This document shows, one piece after another, positions 1 through 8,280 of a DNA stretch of 18,415 nucleotides. The notes beneath the pieces were generated by a model. The model was not told the DNA's origin. It worked only from the letters and a program-made list of their open reading frames with translations, and searched no databases. The stretch's first letter is position 1, and the number at the start of each line of letters is the position of its first letter. A program made the position numbers and the translations under genes. This stretch comes from an uncultured Flavobacteriales bacterium (lineage in GTDB: Bacteria; Bacteroidota; Bacteroidia; Flavobacteriales_D; Crocinitomicaceae): NCBI GenBank assembly GCA_937876195.1, contig CALEIK010000006.1:1-18415 (forward strand), in the 5' to 3' direction.

Positions 1-56
1 AAACACCAACTAAGTTTTAACTTATGATCGGTCCACTTTATGCTGACGATTTACAG

Positions 57-100
57 TCGAAAGGGGACAGGAATTCAAACTCCTGTCCCCTTTCGATTTT
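57..100 (+). terminator. Rho-independent terminator of a + strand gene lying left of the window
   Basis: A perfect 16-bp inverted repeat (57-72 with 81-96, arm TCGAAAGGGGACAGGA) encloses an 8-nt loop and is followed directly by TTTT at 97-100. The T run is present only on the + strand side, so the structure ends transcription from the left. Bases 1-56 have stops in all three + frames (10-12, 16-18, 25-27), so any upstream gene ends at or before base 27. I cannot identify that gene. Confidence 0.8.
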
Positions 101-136
101 AATAAAAAAGGCTGATCAATTAAATGAACAGCCTTT
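101..136 (-). terminator. Rho-independent terminator of the sigma factor gene
   Basis: An 8-bp perfect stem, AAAGGCTG (107-114) with CAGCCTTT (129-136), extends inward by three more pairs after one mismatch. Read on the minus strand it is followed by a T run (complement of 101-109). It lies 29 bp beyond the stop codon of the sigma factor gene and is back-to-back with the + strand terminator at 57-100, so it insulates the two units from each other. Confidence 0.75.
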
Positions 137-164
137 CAACATAATTCTAACCAAAAAATTATAC

Positions 165-761
165 CTAGTAGTGAACGACTAACTGATGTTTTTCTATCAA
201 TTTTCGTAGATTGATTAACGCATAACGCATTCGCCCAAGGGCTGTGTTTATACTGATATCTTCTAACTCAGCGATGTCCTTGAAAGACATTTCCTTGAAG
301 ATTCTCATTTTTAAGATTTCCTTTTGTGAATCAGGCAAGTGCTCAAGCAATTCAACCATTTGAGATTCTAGCTCTACTCGAGTGATTTCATCCTGAACGT
401 TCTCATCCTCTAATTTTAGCGTGTGAAATATATTAAAGTCATCACGTTGCGAAGACGATTCAGAAATCATTTTTACTTTATTGTTCTTACGAAAGAAGTC
501 AATCACCAAATTGTGCGCAATTCTCATTGACCAAGGCAAAAACTTACCTTCTTCATTGTAATTACCCGCTTTTAAGGTGTTAACAATCTTAATGAACGTA
601 TCTTGAAAGATATCCTGCGCCAAAGCACTGTCCTTCACCTTCATGTAAATAAATCTGTAAATTTTGTCTTTATGACGCATCAACAAAGCTTCAAATGCTT
701 TTTCCTCTCCGTTAATATATGCGTTGACTAAATCGCGGTCATCGATATTCTCCATTGCCAT
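165..761 (-). CDS. ECF-type RNA polymerase sigma-70 family sigma factor
   Basis: The 198-residue protein has the two-domain plan of extracytoplasmic-function sigma factors. A sigma region 2 spans about residues 22-92, including the DIFQDTFIKI segment (50-59) and the promoter-melting segment FLPWSMRIAHNLVIDFFRK (74-92). After an acidic linker (about 95-130), a sigma region 4 helix-turn-helix covers about 135-185 (around SFKDIAELEDISINTALGRM). It would direct core RNA polymerase to a subset of promoters. No anti-sigma factor gene is next to it, so its signal is unknown. The start at 761 gives MAMEN; an ATG two codons later (755) is an equal alternative, and neither has a clear Shine-Dalgarno sequence. 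The gene is divergent from uvrA across a 373-bp gap and is followed by its own terminator. Family assignment is firm; the regulon is not deducible. Confidence 0.9.
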   Translation of the reverse strand: MAMENIDDRDLVNAYINGEEKAFEALLMRHKDKIYRFIYMKVKDSALAQDIFQDTFIKIVNTLKAGNYNEEGKFLPWSMRIAHNLVIDFFRKNNKVKMISESSSQRDDFNIFHTLKLEDENVQDEITRVELESQMVELLEHLPDSQKEILKMRIFKEMSFKDIAELEDISINTALGRMRYALINLRKLIEKHQLVVHY

Positions 762-978
762 AACTTACTGTTTTAGTAGTTTAATTTAAGATCAAACTTG
801 TTTAAGAGTAATGTTATTTCTATAGGCTTCCGCGGTTTTTAAATTAAAATATGAACTACTAATATACTGCTAATATTTGAATTACCAAATTTCACACCAT
901 TTTTTGTTTTGTCTTCTACCTTAACGAGAGGAAAAAGGAAAAGGTTGGGAAGGGAGATTAAAAAATTCAAAAATTTAC

Positions 979-1014
979 TTACAATACTAATTCTTATTAC
1001 AATACTAATTCTTA
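979..1014. repeat. Perfect tandem duplication, 2 x 18 bp
   Basis: The unit TTACAATACTAATTCTTA occurs at 979-996 and again, without any mismatch, at 997-1014. It lies in the gap between the sigma factor gene and uvrA, about 90 bp upstream of the uvrA -7 element. Two exact copies suggest a recent slippage or duplication event. No function is evident. Confidence 0.9.
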
Positions 1015-1103
1015 AATAGCGAAGCGATTGACCTGCGAAGCAAGCAATGTTGTTAATCTTTGAATTCTTGAATCTTTAAACCCCAAAGTCCACAATTAAC
1101 AAT

Positions 1104-1123
1104 TATATTTGATACCTATCAAA
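1104..1123 (+). promoter_or_regulatory. uvrA promoter (-7 TATATTTG) overlapped by a palindrome
   Basis: TATATTTG at 1104-1111 is a full match to the Bacteroidota -7 consensus TAnnTTTG and lies 23 bp before the uvrA start codon. No TTG is found at the usual 19-21 bp upstream distance, so the -33 element is weak. A perfect inverted repeat, TTTGATA-CC-TATCAAA (1108-1123), overlaps the -7 element and the expected transcription start, which is where a repressor would bind. The operator idea is inference. Confidence 0.55.
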
Positions 1124-1134
1124 AACCCATCAAA

Positions 1135-3918
1135 TTGAGCCAGAAATTTATCGAAATTAAAGGAGCGAGAATGCACAACCTGAAAAATATGGATGTGAAA
1201 ATTCCGCATGGTAAATTTACAGTGATTACGGGTTTATCTGGATCTGGGAAATCATCTCTGGCATTTGATACGCTCTATGCGGAAGGTCAACGACGTTACA
1301 TCGAAAGCCTCTCGTCGTATGCACGACAGTTCCTCGGAAAACTCAATAAACCCGAAGCGGATTACATCAAAGGAATTGCACCTGCCATTGCGATTGAGCA
1401 AAAAGTGACAAGTTCCAATCCGCGTTCGACAGTTGGAACCACCACAGAAATTTATGATTACCTCAAGGTACTTTTCACCCGCATGGGAACGACCTACTCT
1501 CCTATTTCGGGCAATGAAGTAAAAAAACATACGGTTGCAAATGTTGTCGATTTTCTTCGTCAACAACAACCCAACGATAAATGCTTGTTGCTGGCTCCGT
1601 TGGAAGGATTTGAAAAATATGGAAACCAGCGTCAATTGGAAATATTGAAACAACAAGGATACGTTCGCCTCTTTCTAAACGATGATTTTGTGCTGATTGA
1701 AGACGCGCTTACAACTGTCCCAAAAGACGTGGAGAAGGCGCTTTTGGTCGTGGATCGGATCAGTATTGACTTCTCCGTAGATGATAACATCTCACGCTAT
1801 GGCGATTCAATTGCTCTAGCTTTTGTCGAAGGAAATGGTAATTGCATTGTACGTACCATGAAAGATGGCAAAATGCAACTTTTTTCCAATCGTTTTGAGC
1901 TGGACGGCATGGAGTTTCAAGAGCCCAATGAACACTTTTTCACATTCAATAATCCGTTCGGTGCCTGCAAAAAATGTGAAGGGTTTGGACAGGTCATTGG
2001 CATTGATCGAAATTTAGTGATTCCCAACAAGGATTTAAGTGTTTACGAAGGAGCTGTTGCGCCATGGAAAGGTGGTACAATGAGCAAGTACCTGACTAAA
2101 TTTATTGACAAGGCCGTGGATTTCAATTTTCCGATTCATCGCCCAATCATCGATCTAACAGAGGACGAATTAGAACTCCTCTGGAAAGGAAACAAAACAG
2201 TGAAAGGAATCAATCATTTTTTTGAATTTGTTGAGAGTAAAGCCTACAAAATTCAATACCGCGTAATGTTGTCCCGCTACCGTGGAAAAACAGATTGTAC
2301 CGACTGCCATGGAACGCGCTTGCGAAAAGATACCAATTACGTAAAGATTGCGGGGAAATCTATCACGGATATTGTACTAATGCCCATTGAAGATGCATTG
2401 GAGTTTTTCAAATCAATAGAAAAAGATGGGGTTGCAAACAACATCACCAAACGAATCTTTCCAGAAATTATCAATCGATTGAGTTTTTTGAACGAAGTAG
2501 GACTGGGTTATTTGACTTTAAATCGTGCTTCCAACTCGCTCTCAGGTGGAGAATCACAACGAATCCACTTGGCGACTTCACTCGGCAGTAGCTTAGTTGG
2601 ATCGATGTATATTTTAGATGAACCGTCCATAGGACTGCATCCAAAAGATACTACCCGCTTAATCGGTGTGCTGAAATCGTTACGCGACTTAGGAAATACG
2701 GTCATTGTGGTGGAACACGAAGAAGACATTATGCAAGCAGCAGATGAAATTCTTGATATCGGCCCCATGGCTGGGATTTACGGAGGAGAAGTGGTGTTTC
2801 AAGGGACGCACTCGCAATTAATCAAGGCAAAAAATAGTCTGACCGCGGATTACCTAACTGGAAAAGCATCCATTCCTGTTCCAACGCGTCGTCGGAAATC
2901 AGTGAATAAATTGAGTATTACTGGTGCACGTCATCACAATTTAAAAAATATTGATGTCGATTTTCCTTTGCACAGCTTGGTCTGCGTGACGGGAGTCAGT
3001 GGTTCTGGGAAATCAACATTGGTCAAAGAGATTTTACTTCCAGCAGTGCGCAACGGACTTCATCTTTATGGTGACAAGCCAGGCGATTATAAATCATTTT
3101 CAGGTGATCTAAAATTGGTGAAAAATGTTGAGTTCGTTGATCAAAATCCCATCGGTAAATCTTCGAGAAGTAATCCAATTACCTATGTCAAAGCCTTTGA
3201 TGATATTCGCGAATTGTATGCGAGACTACCGTTATCGAAAACAAGAAATTATAAGCCTGGATTTTTCAGCTTCAACGTAGATGGAGGTCGCTGCGAAGTC
3301 TGCGAGGGTGAAGGAGAAATTACGGTAGGAATGCAATTTATGGCGGATGTCCACCTGCAATGTGACCAATGTAAAGGAAAACGTTACAAAGCAGAAACGC
3401 TTGAAATTGAATACCGTGGAAAATCCATCGCCGATTTATTGGAAATGGACATTGCTGCAGCGTTTGAATTCTTTCAGGAAGTAGACGATCGTTTGGAAAA
3501 CAAAATCGTGGAGAAAATTGCACCACTCGTGGATGTGGGACTAGGATATTTAAAATTGGGACAAGCCTCGAGTACACTAAGTGGTGGAGAAGCACAGCGC
3601 ATCAAATTGGCTTCGTTCTTAGCGAAAGGAAAAGGAAGCCCCTCTACCCTGTTCATTTTCGATGAACCGACGACAGGTTTGCATTTTTACGATGTCAACA
3701 AGTTAATCATTGCGCTAAACGCATTGATTGATGCAGGTCACTCGGTTATTGTCATCGAGCACAATTTAGACGTAATCAAATGCGCCGATTATATTATTGA
3801 CATTGGTCCCGAAGGTGGAAAAAAAGGAGGAAACATCTTATTTTCAGGCACTCCTGAAGAAATCATCAATGAAAAAAAGAGTTTTACGGGGCAATATTTG
3901 AAGGAGAAGCTGGTGTAA
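1135..3918 (+). CDS. uvrA: Excinuclease ABC subunit A (UvrA)
   Basis: UvrA is the damage-recognition ATPase of nucleotide excision repair; a UvrA dimer with UvrB scans DNA for bulky lesions in the cytoplasm. The 927-residue length is normal. Visible in order: Walker A GLSGSGKS (33-40), a first zinc module with CxxC pairs at C278/C281 and C388/C391, signature LSGGE (469-473) and Walker B (D495, E496). The second half has Walker A GVSGSGKS (620-627), a zinc module C720/C723 and C743/C746, signature LSGGE (815-819) and Walker B (D843, E844). All catalytic elements are intact. The start is TTG at 1135: the peptide from there (MSQKFIEIKGARMHNLKN) has the normal UvrA N-terminus, whereas the first ATG (1168-1170) would remove the conserved IEIKGAR segment. 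The gene converges with the M61 peptidase gene, the stop codons being 4 bp apart. Confidence 0.97.
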   Translation: MSQKFIEIKGARMHNLKNMDVKIPHGKFTVITGLSGSGKSSLAFDTLYAEGQRRYIESLSSYARQFLGKLNKPEADYIKGIAPAIAIEQKVTSSNPRSTVGTTTEIYDYLKVLFTRMGTTYSPISGNEVKKHTVANVVDFLRQQQPNDKCLLLAPLEGFEKYGNQRQLEILKQQGYVRLFLNDDFVLIEDALTTVPKDVEKALLVVDRISIDFSVDDNISRYGDSIALAFVEGNGNCIVRTMKDGKMQLFSNRFELDGMEFQEPNEHFFTFNNPFGACKKCEGFGQVIGIDRNLVIPNKDLSVYEGAVAPWKGGTMSKYLTKFIDKAVDFNFPIHRPIIDLTEDELELLWKGNKTVKGINHFFEFVESKAYKIQYRVMLSRYRGKTDCTDCHGTRLRKDTNYVKIAGKSITDIVLMPIEDALEFFKSIEKDGVANNITKRIFPEIINRLSFLNEVGLGYLTLNRASNSLSGGESQRIHLATSLGSSLVGSMYILDEPSIGLHPKDTTRLIGVLKSLRDLGNTVIVVEHEEDIMQAADEILDIGPMAGIYGGEVVFQGTHSQLIKAKNSLTADYLTGKASIPVPTRRRKSVNKLSITGARHHNLKNIDVDFPLHSLVCVTGVSGSGKSTLVKEILLPAVRNGLHLYGDKPGDYKSFSGDLKLVKNVEFVDQNPIGKSSRSNPITYVKAFDDIRELYARLPLSKTRNYKPGFFSFNVDGGRCEVCEGEGEITVGMQFMADVHLQCDQCKGKRYKAETLEIEYRGKSIADLLEMDIAAAFEFFQEVDDRLENKIVEKIAPLVDVGLGYLKLGQASSTLSGGEAQRIKLASFLAKGKGSPSTLFIFDEPTTGLHFYDVNKLIIALNALIDAGHSVIVIEHNLDVIKCADYIIDIGPEGGKKGGNILFSGTPEEIINEKKSFTGQYLKEKLV

Positions 3919-3922
3919 TCGG

Positions 3923-5632
3923 TTACTTCCTCCAACGGTCAAATGCGATTTGCTGCCTCTTGGTAGGATCAGCAATTTTCTTGATGAAGTAGTTCGAATA
4001 AAAATTACGATTGACCTCAGGGAACGTTAAGTCGAGCATCATTCCAGCGCGATTAATCGTGACTGTTTTTACGTCGTCATCATAATAGGTCAGCCATTTG
4101 TCGAGTTCACCATCACAGGCAAATCCGTTGACTGCCACAATTCGATCTCCAATCATAATTCCAGCAATTTCTGCAGGTCCGCCTTGATACATATTTTGGA
4201 CAACAAAATCTTTTCCCACCGGTGCAGCTTTAAAGCCCAAACGTCCTTGAGAGTAGATTTTGGATGGTTCGTGATCCAACTCTAATCCAATATGCTCCAA
4301 TGCATTCGTAATAATCGATTCAAACGGCTTAGATCCGTTGATGTAATCGTCGAACAACCACTGAAATGAGCAACCTGCAATGTTCTCAATCGCCGCTTGG
4401 TAGTCCTTTTCAGAAACTCCCTTTCCTTCTAATGCAAAATTGAAATACAAATACTTCATCACTTCGTCCAGTCCAAATTTATCATCATTGGCTCTGCGAA
4501 TTTCGATGTCGGTAACGAAAGCCAACAAACACCCTTCTGTATAAATCGATACTTTTCTATTCGGAGCACCCGCCTCGTATCCGTCCAACCATGTGTCAAA
4601 AGAGGATTCTGCCACCGAATAATTGAAACGACCGAAATTGTCGAAATGCTTTTGAAGCTGTTCTGTAAATTCTTGGAAATATTGCTTTTCATTAAAAACA
4701 CCACTCTTCCACAAGAATAAATCGCCCATGTAAGTTGTCACGCCCTCACACAAGTAACCAAGTCTTGAATAGTTTTCTTTGGTGAAATCGTAGGGAAACA
4801 TTTCAATAGGTCGAATTGCTTTTACATTCCACGTGTGATACAGTTCATGAGAGCTCACGCCCAATAGTTCCTTGTACAAGTCACCAAAAACATCGTACGA
4901 CGGTCCAAGTGATATTACTGTCGATTTTTGATGTTCAACTCCATGATAGGCCTTGTAGGGCAGTATCAAATTGATGAAATGGTATTCCTTCACTGGAAAT
5001 TCGTTGAAACGCTTGATTTGCTCGTCGGTAAATTTTTTAAAATCCTTCAACAAACGATCCCAGTCAGGTTTTACTTCACCGTTGAACCAAACATAAAAAC
5101 GTGTTCCATTTGATTCGTATTCTCTATGTTGTAGCTGTTCTGATGCTATAAATGGCGCATCCAAGAATTCTTCCATGTTCGCCACCTGATATCCGTTTTC
5201 GGCCTTTTCCATCGAAGAAGCGACCTCCCAATGATTGGGGACTTTCAACGAGATATGAACAGGGTCATTAAACGTTTCATGTACAAAAACACAGCAATTT
5301 ACAGGGTTGACATACAGCTGTGTGGCATCCAGATAGCTAGAACCAGCATTTATTGTATCGGCAAAATAGTTGTAGCTGATTTTAATTTCCTTGTGACCTG
5401 CAGTTTTAACCGCCCAGCAATCCTTGTTTGCCTTTTGAAATTCTAATTTTTGATTGTTAGCGTCGGTCACCACAAAATTGCGCACATTCTTTGCGAAATT
5501 CGCCAATTGGTAGCGTCCTGGTCGCCAGCTAGGTAAATGAACAAAGGTGACGTCCTCCGTTGTTTTAAATTCAACAGAAATATGAATGTACTGCTGTGAA
5601 GGATTTTCTATGCTGAAGGTAAATTTTGTCAT
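3923..5632 (-). CDS. M61 family metallopeptidase with C-terminal PDZ domain
   Basis: The 569-residue protein belongs to the M61 (glycyl aminopeptidase-like) zinc peptidases. The zinc-binding HExxH motif is HELYH at 262-266, in the typical context SHELYHTWNVKAIRP, and the third zinc ligand is probably E296 in CEGVTTYMGDLFL. GVEHQKS (231-237) is another family hallmark. An N-terminal beta domain (about 1-170) precedes the catalytic domain, and a PDZ domain (about 465-530, around QGGPAEIAGIMIGDRIVAVNG) follows. Many members of the family are exported, but no signal peptide is visible (the protein starts MTKFTFSIEN), so a cytoplasmic location is likelier. It is the last gene of the ABC-F, FkbM, M61 series, 19 bp after the FkbM stop. 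The physiological substrate is unknown. Confidence 0.92.
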   Translation of the reverse strand: MTKFTFSIENPSQQYIHISVEFKTTEDVTFVHLPSWRPGRYQLANFAKNVRNFVVTDANNQKLEFQKANKDCWAVKTAGHKEIKISYNYFADTINAGSSYLDATQLYVNPVNCCVFVHETFNDPVHISLKVPNHWEVASSMEKAENGYQVANMEEFLDAPFIASEQLQHREYESNGTRFYVWFNGEVKPDWDRLLKDFKKFTDEQIKRFNEFPVKEYHFINLILPYKAYHGVEHQKSTVISLGPSYDVFGDLYKELLGVSSHELYHTWNVKAIRPIEMFPYDFTKENYSRLGYLCEGVTTYMGDLFLWKSGVFNEKQYFQEFTEQLQKHFDNFGRFNYSVAESSFDTWLDGYEAGAPNRKVSIYTEGCLLAFVTDIEIRRANDDKFGLDEVMKYLYFNFALEGKGVSEKDYQAAIENIAGCSFQWLFDDYINGSKPFESIITNALEHIGLELDHEPSKIYSQGRLGFKAAPVGKDFVVQNMYQGGPAEIAGIMIGDRIVAVNGFACDGELDKWLTYYDDDVKTVTINRAGMMLDLTFPEVNRNFYSNYFIKKIADPTKRQQIAFDRWRK

Positions 5633-5651
5633 TTCTTTGCTTTGCGTAAAG

Positions 5652-6476
5652 TTAAAACGATCCTTGTGGAATACAAATGATATTATCGTGATCTGGCAAA
5701 TCGGCTAACGACAGAATTGGAACCAATTTGGATACACGTTCTTTTCCTCCTTTCAACTTATACAATGAATAAAACCCGAAGGAATTCACAAAATCATAGA
5801 TCTCTTTCGATTCATCTGATTGATCACGTCCCTTGGAAATTTCAATAATCAAGATAGGTCGATACGCTTCAATTTTACCTTTTGCACCTTGAAGAACTTC
5901 CAATTCGGCACCTTCCACATCAATTTTAAGCATGGTAGGAGCAATGGAAGCAAAACTATCCAGTCGATCGCAACTTACTTGATGGCTGTCTGATTGACCT
6001 TTGTTTACCTTAATCGATGCACCTCCACGGTTGACTTCCCAATTGTCGAAAATAGCAACGTTTCCTGCTGTGTTACTGAGTGCAGATGCATGCACTTCAA
6101 TGATCTTCACCTTGTTCAAGCGAATGTTCTCATTCAAAATCTTGACTGTATTTGGGTGTGCTTCATAGGCAATCACTGTCGAATGTGGAAATTTAGTTGC
6201 AGCAAAAATTGACATCAATCCAATGTTTGCGCCCACATCAACAAAACAACCGTCTGGCTTGAAGTTGTTTTTAATAAAGTGAAGGATTCCCTTCTCGTAG
6301 GTGCCTGTTTCGAACAAACTATGCTCTACACCTTTATCGACCGATGGGTCAATCACCAGTGAAAAACCGTGCAATGTCTCTAAAATATGATTTCCAACAC
6401 TTTCAGGTGCAGGCAAAATCCAACGTGGAAGTAAAACAGAAAGTTTTCTTATTCCTCGAACATCTTTGTCCCTCAA
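5652..6476 (-). CDS. FkbM family SAM-dependent methyltransferase
   Basis: The protein (274 residues from this start) has the Rossmann fold of the FkbM/Methyltransf_21 family. SAM-binding motif I is CFVDVGANIGLMS (about 77-89), the acidic residue of motif II is in YEAHP (104-108), and the family motif LKIDVEGAE (183-191) is followed by a short strand ending in IIEIS (210-214). Members commonly O-methylate sugars or secondary metabolites; the substrate here is unknown. The start is uncertain. The frame has no ATG near its beginning, and TTG at 6476-6474 is the first standard start. The frame stays open for about 70 bp upstream, to a stop inside the ABC-F gene, and its translation there (SNAPLKYRNTKLRHALISF) looks protein-like, so an ATT start at 6539 or 6536 is possible. 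The gene lies between the ABC-F and M61 genes, probably on one transcript. Confidence 0.85.
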   Translation of the reverse strand: MRDKDVRGIRKLSVLLPRWILPAPESVGNHILETLHGFSLVIDPSVDKGVEHSLFETGTYEKGILHFIKNNFKPDGCFVDVGANIGLMSIFAATKFPHSTVIAYEAHPNTVKILNENIRLNKVKIIEVHASALSNTAGNVAIFDNWEVNRGGASIKVNKGQSDSHQVSCDRLDSFASIAPTMLKIDVEGAELEVLQGAKGKIEAYRPILIIEISKGRDQSDESKEIYDFVNSFGFYSLYKLKGGKERVSKLVPILSLADLPDHDNIICIPQGSF

Positions 6477-6538
6477 GAAACTTATCAGGGCATGTCGAAG
6501 CTTTGTATTGCGATATTTGAGCGGTGCGTTTGAAATAA

Positions 6539-8161
6539 TTACACGTAATATTCTTCTTGCAGTTGTGCGATTTTAGCATCTTTCAAATAATCATCGTAGG
6601 GCATCATCTTATCAATAATTCCGCTTGGAGTAATTTCAATGATTCGATTCGCTACGGTATTCACCAACTCGTGGTCATGAGAAGTAAAGAGCAATGTCCC
6701 TTTAAACTCGTTCATCCCCTGGTTCAATGCTGTAATTGACTCTAGATCAAGGTGATTGGTAGGTTCGTCCATTAATAATAAATTCGCCTTCGCCAACATC
6801 ATTCGAGACAACATACATCTTACCTTCTCACCTCCGGAAAGAACATTTGCTGTTTTCAGCGCCTCTTCTCCAGTGAATAGCATACGACCTAAGAATGTTC
6901 TCAAGTAGACCTCTTCTTTTTCTTCATCTGTTTGAGCATATTGACGCAACCAATCAATCAATGGTAACTTATCTTGAAAAAAGTGATGATTCTCATTCGG
7001 CAAGTAAGCCGTTGTAATCGTTGTTCCATAAATGAACTCGCCTTTATCCGCTTTTTCGTTTCCTGCTAAAATTTCAAAAAACGTTGTTAGTGCCAAGGAA
7101 TTCTTAGAAATGAAGGCTATTTTATCTCCTTTACTAACAATGATGTTCACATCTTTGAAAAGTTGAACGCCATCCAATGATTTCGCCAATCCTTCGATGT
7201 TCAATACTTGATTTCCTGCATCGCGCTCTTGGTGGAAAGTAATTCCTGGATATTTTCTACTCGATGGTTGAATCTCAGAGATATCCAAGTTATCCAACAT
7301 TTTTCTTCTACTTGTCGCCTGTTTCGATTTGGAAGCATTCGCAGAAAAACGCGCGATAAAATCCATTAAATCCTTTTTCTTTTCCTCTGCTTTCTTGTTC
7401 TTATCTGCACGCTGACGGGCAGCTAATTGCGAAGACTGGTACCAAAATGAGTAGTTACCAGTAAATACGTTCAATTTGTTAAAATCGATGTCACAAATGT
7501 GCGTACACACCGTATCCAAAAAGTGTCTATCGTGCGAAACGACAATCACTGTGTTTTTAAAGTCAAGTAAAAAGTCTTCCAACCAGCTGATCGTTTTCAA
7601 ATCCAAGTCATTGGTTGGCTCATCAAGTACTAGCACATCAGGATTTCCAAAGAGCGCTTGTGCCAGTAACACGCGTACCTTCAAATCATTGGAAAGATCC
7701 TCCATTTTGAGGTAGTGTTTCGACTCATCAATTCCCAAATTCGACAACAACGAAGCAGCATCAGTTTCTGCATTCCATCCCTCCAAATCAGCAAACTCTC
7801 CTTCCAATTCAGCTGTACGCATACCGTCTGCATCTGAGAAATCTGGTTTTGCATACAGCGCGTCTTTCTCCGTCATGATTTCGAACAAACGCGTATGTCC
7901 CATGATCACAGTATTCAAGACTTGATGCTCATCAAACTCAAAGTGATCTTGTTTCAACACGGCCATACGTTTACCTGGCTCTAACACCACATGTCCCGTT
8001 GTTGGATCTTGATCACCCGTTAAAATCTTTAAAAAGGTAGACTTACCCGCACCATTCGCACCGATAACGCCGTAGCAGTTACCGTTGACAAATTTTACGT
8101 TTACATCGTCAAATAGAACACGCTTTCCAAATTGAAGCGATAAATTGTTTACTGAAATCAT
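6539..8161 (-). CDS. ABC-F family ATPase (YbiT-like), cytoplasmic
   Basis: This 540-residue protein has two ABC ATPase domains and no membrane segments, the plan of ABC-F proteins that act on the ribosome near the P- or E-site tRNA rather than in transport. Domain 1 has Walker A GANGAGKST (34-42) and Walker B with VLVLDEPTND (176-185). A charged linker (about 240-300, RFSANASKSKQATSRRK) corresponds to the P-site tRNA interaction motif. Domain 2 has signature LSGGEK (441-446) and Walker B LLLMDEPTNH (461-470). Two motifs are degenerate: the first signature reads LSNDLK (156-161), and the second Walker A is replaced by ISKNSLALTT (351-360) without the GxGKS lysine. The linker and the degenerate first signature resemble E. 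coli YbiT, hence that subgroup. It is the first gene of a three-gene series with a good promoter about 20 bp upstream. Whether it has a housekeeping or antibiotic-protection role cannot be told. Confidence 0.93.
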   Translation of the reverse strand: MISVNNLSLQFGKRVLFDDVNVKFVNGNCYGVIGANGAGKSTFLKILTGDQDPTTGHVVLEPGKRMAVLKQDHFEFDEHQVLNTVIMGHTRLFEIMTEKDALYAKPDFSDADGMRTAELEGEFADLEGWNAETDAASLLSNLGIDESKHYLKMEDLSNDLKVRVLLAQALFGNPDVLVLDEPTNDLDLKTISWLEDFLLDFKNTVIVVSHDRHFLDTVCTHICDIDFNKLNVFTGNYSFWYQSSQLAARQRADKNKKAEEKKKDLMDFIARFSANASKSKQATSRRKMLDNLDISEIQPSSRKYPGITFHQERDAGNQVLNIEGLAKSLDGVQLFKDVNIIVSKGDKIAFISKNSLALTTFFEILAGNEKADKGEFIYGTTITTAYLPNENHHFFQDKLPLIDWLRQYAQTDEEKEEVYLRTFLGRMLFTGEEALKTANVLSGGEKVRCMLSRMMLAKANLLLMDEPTNHLDLESITALNQGMNEFKGTLLFTSHDHELVNTVANRIIEITPSGIIDKMMPYDDYLKDAKIAQLQEEYYV

Positions 8162-8178
8162 TGCATCGAAATTTGGCG

Positions 8179-8210
8179 CAAAGATAGTGATTTAAGTTAG
8201 CAAGTTCAAA
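8179..8210 (-). promoter_or_regulatory. Promoter of the ABC-F / FkbM / M61 unit
   Basis: On the minus strand TTTG (complement of 8207-8210), a 20-bp spacer and TATCTTTG (complement of 8179-8186) match the Bacteroidota TTG...TAnnTTTG promoter in both sequence and spacing. Transcription should begin around 8172-8175, leaving a leader of only about 10-14 nt before the ATG at 8161. Confidence 0.7.
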
Positions 8211-8280
8211 GTTGTACAGTTCAAATATCAAAGATTAAAGAGTGAAAGCCCACCGACTTCGACGTGTAGGAAAGTTCATG

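Larger units (their letters stand above)
762..1134. other. Divergent intergenic region between sigma factor gene and uvrA
   Basis: This 373-bp AT-rich stretch shows no credible coding frame. It contains a purine-rich tract (about 925-958), a perfect 18-bp tandem duplication (979-1014), a twice-occurring GCGAAGC (1019-1025 and 1035-1041), an AATCTTT/CTTGAATCTTT-rich stretch (about 1054-1079), and the uvrA promoter at its right end. For the leftward sigma gene I found only a weak -7 candidate (CAAGTTTG, complement of 793-800, one mismatch to TAnnTTTG) with no matching -33 element. Confidence 0.6.

Noticed and set aside
1..56. A coding fragment at the left edge
   Set aside because: All three + frames meet a stop by base 27. 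At most eight codons could belong to a gene, too few to support a call, although the terminator at 57-100 implies one lies to the left.
1252..1656. 134-codon minus-strand open frame inside uvrA
   Set aside because: It is antisense to the conserved UvrA ATPase domain, its sequence has no family resemblance, and it is explained by the codon pattern of uvrA.
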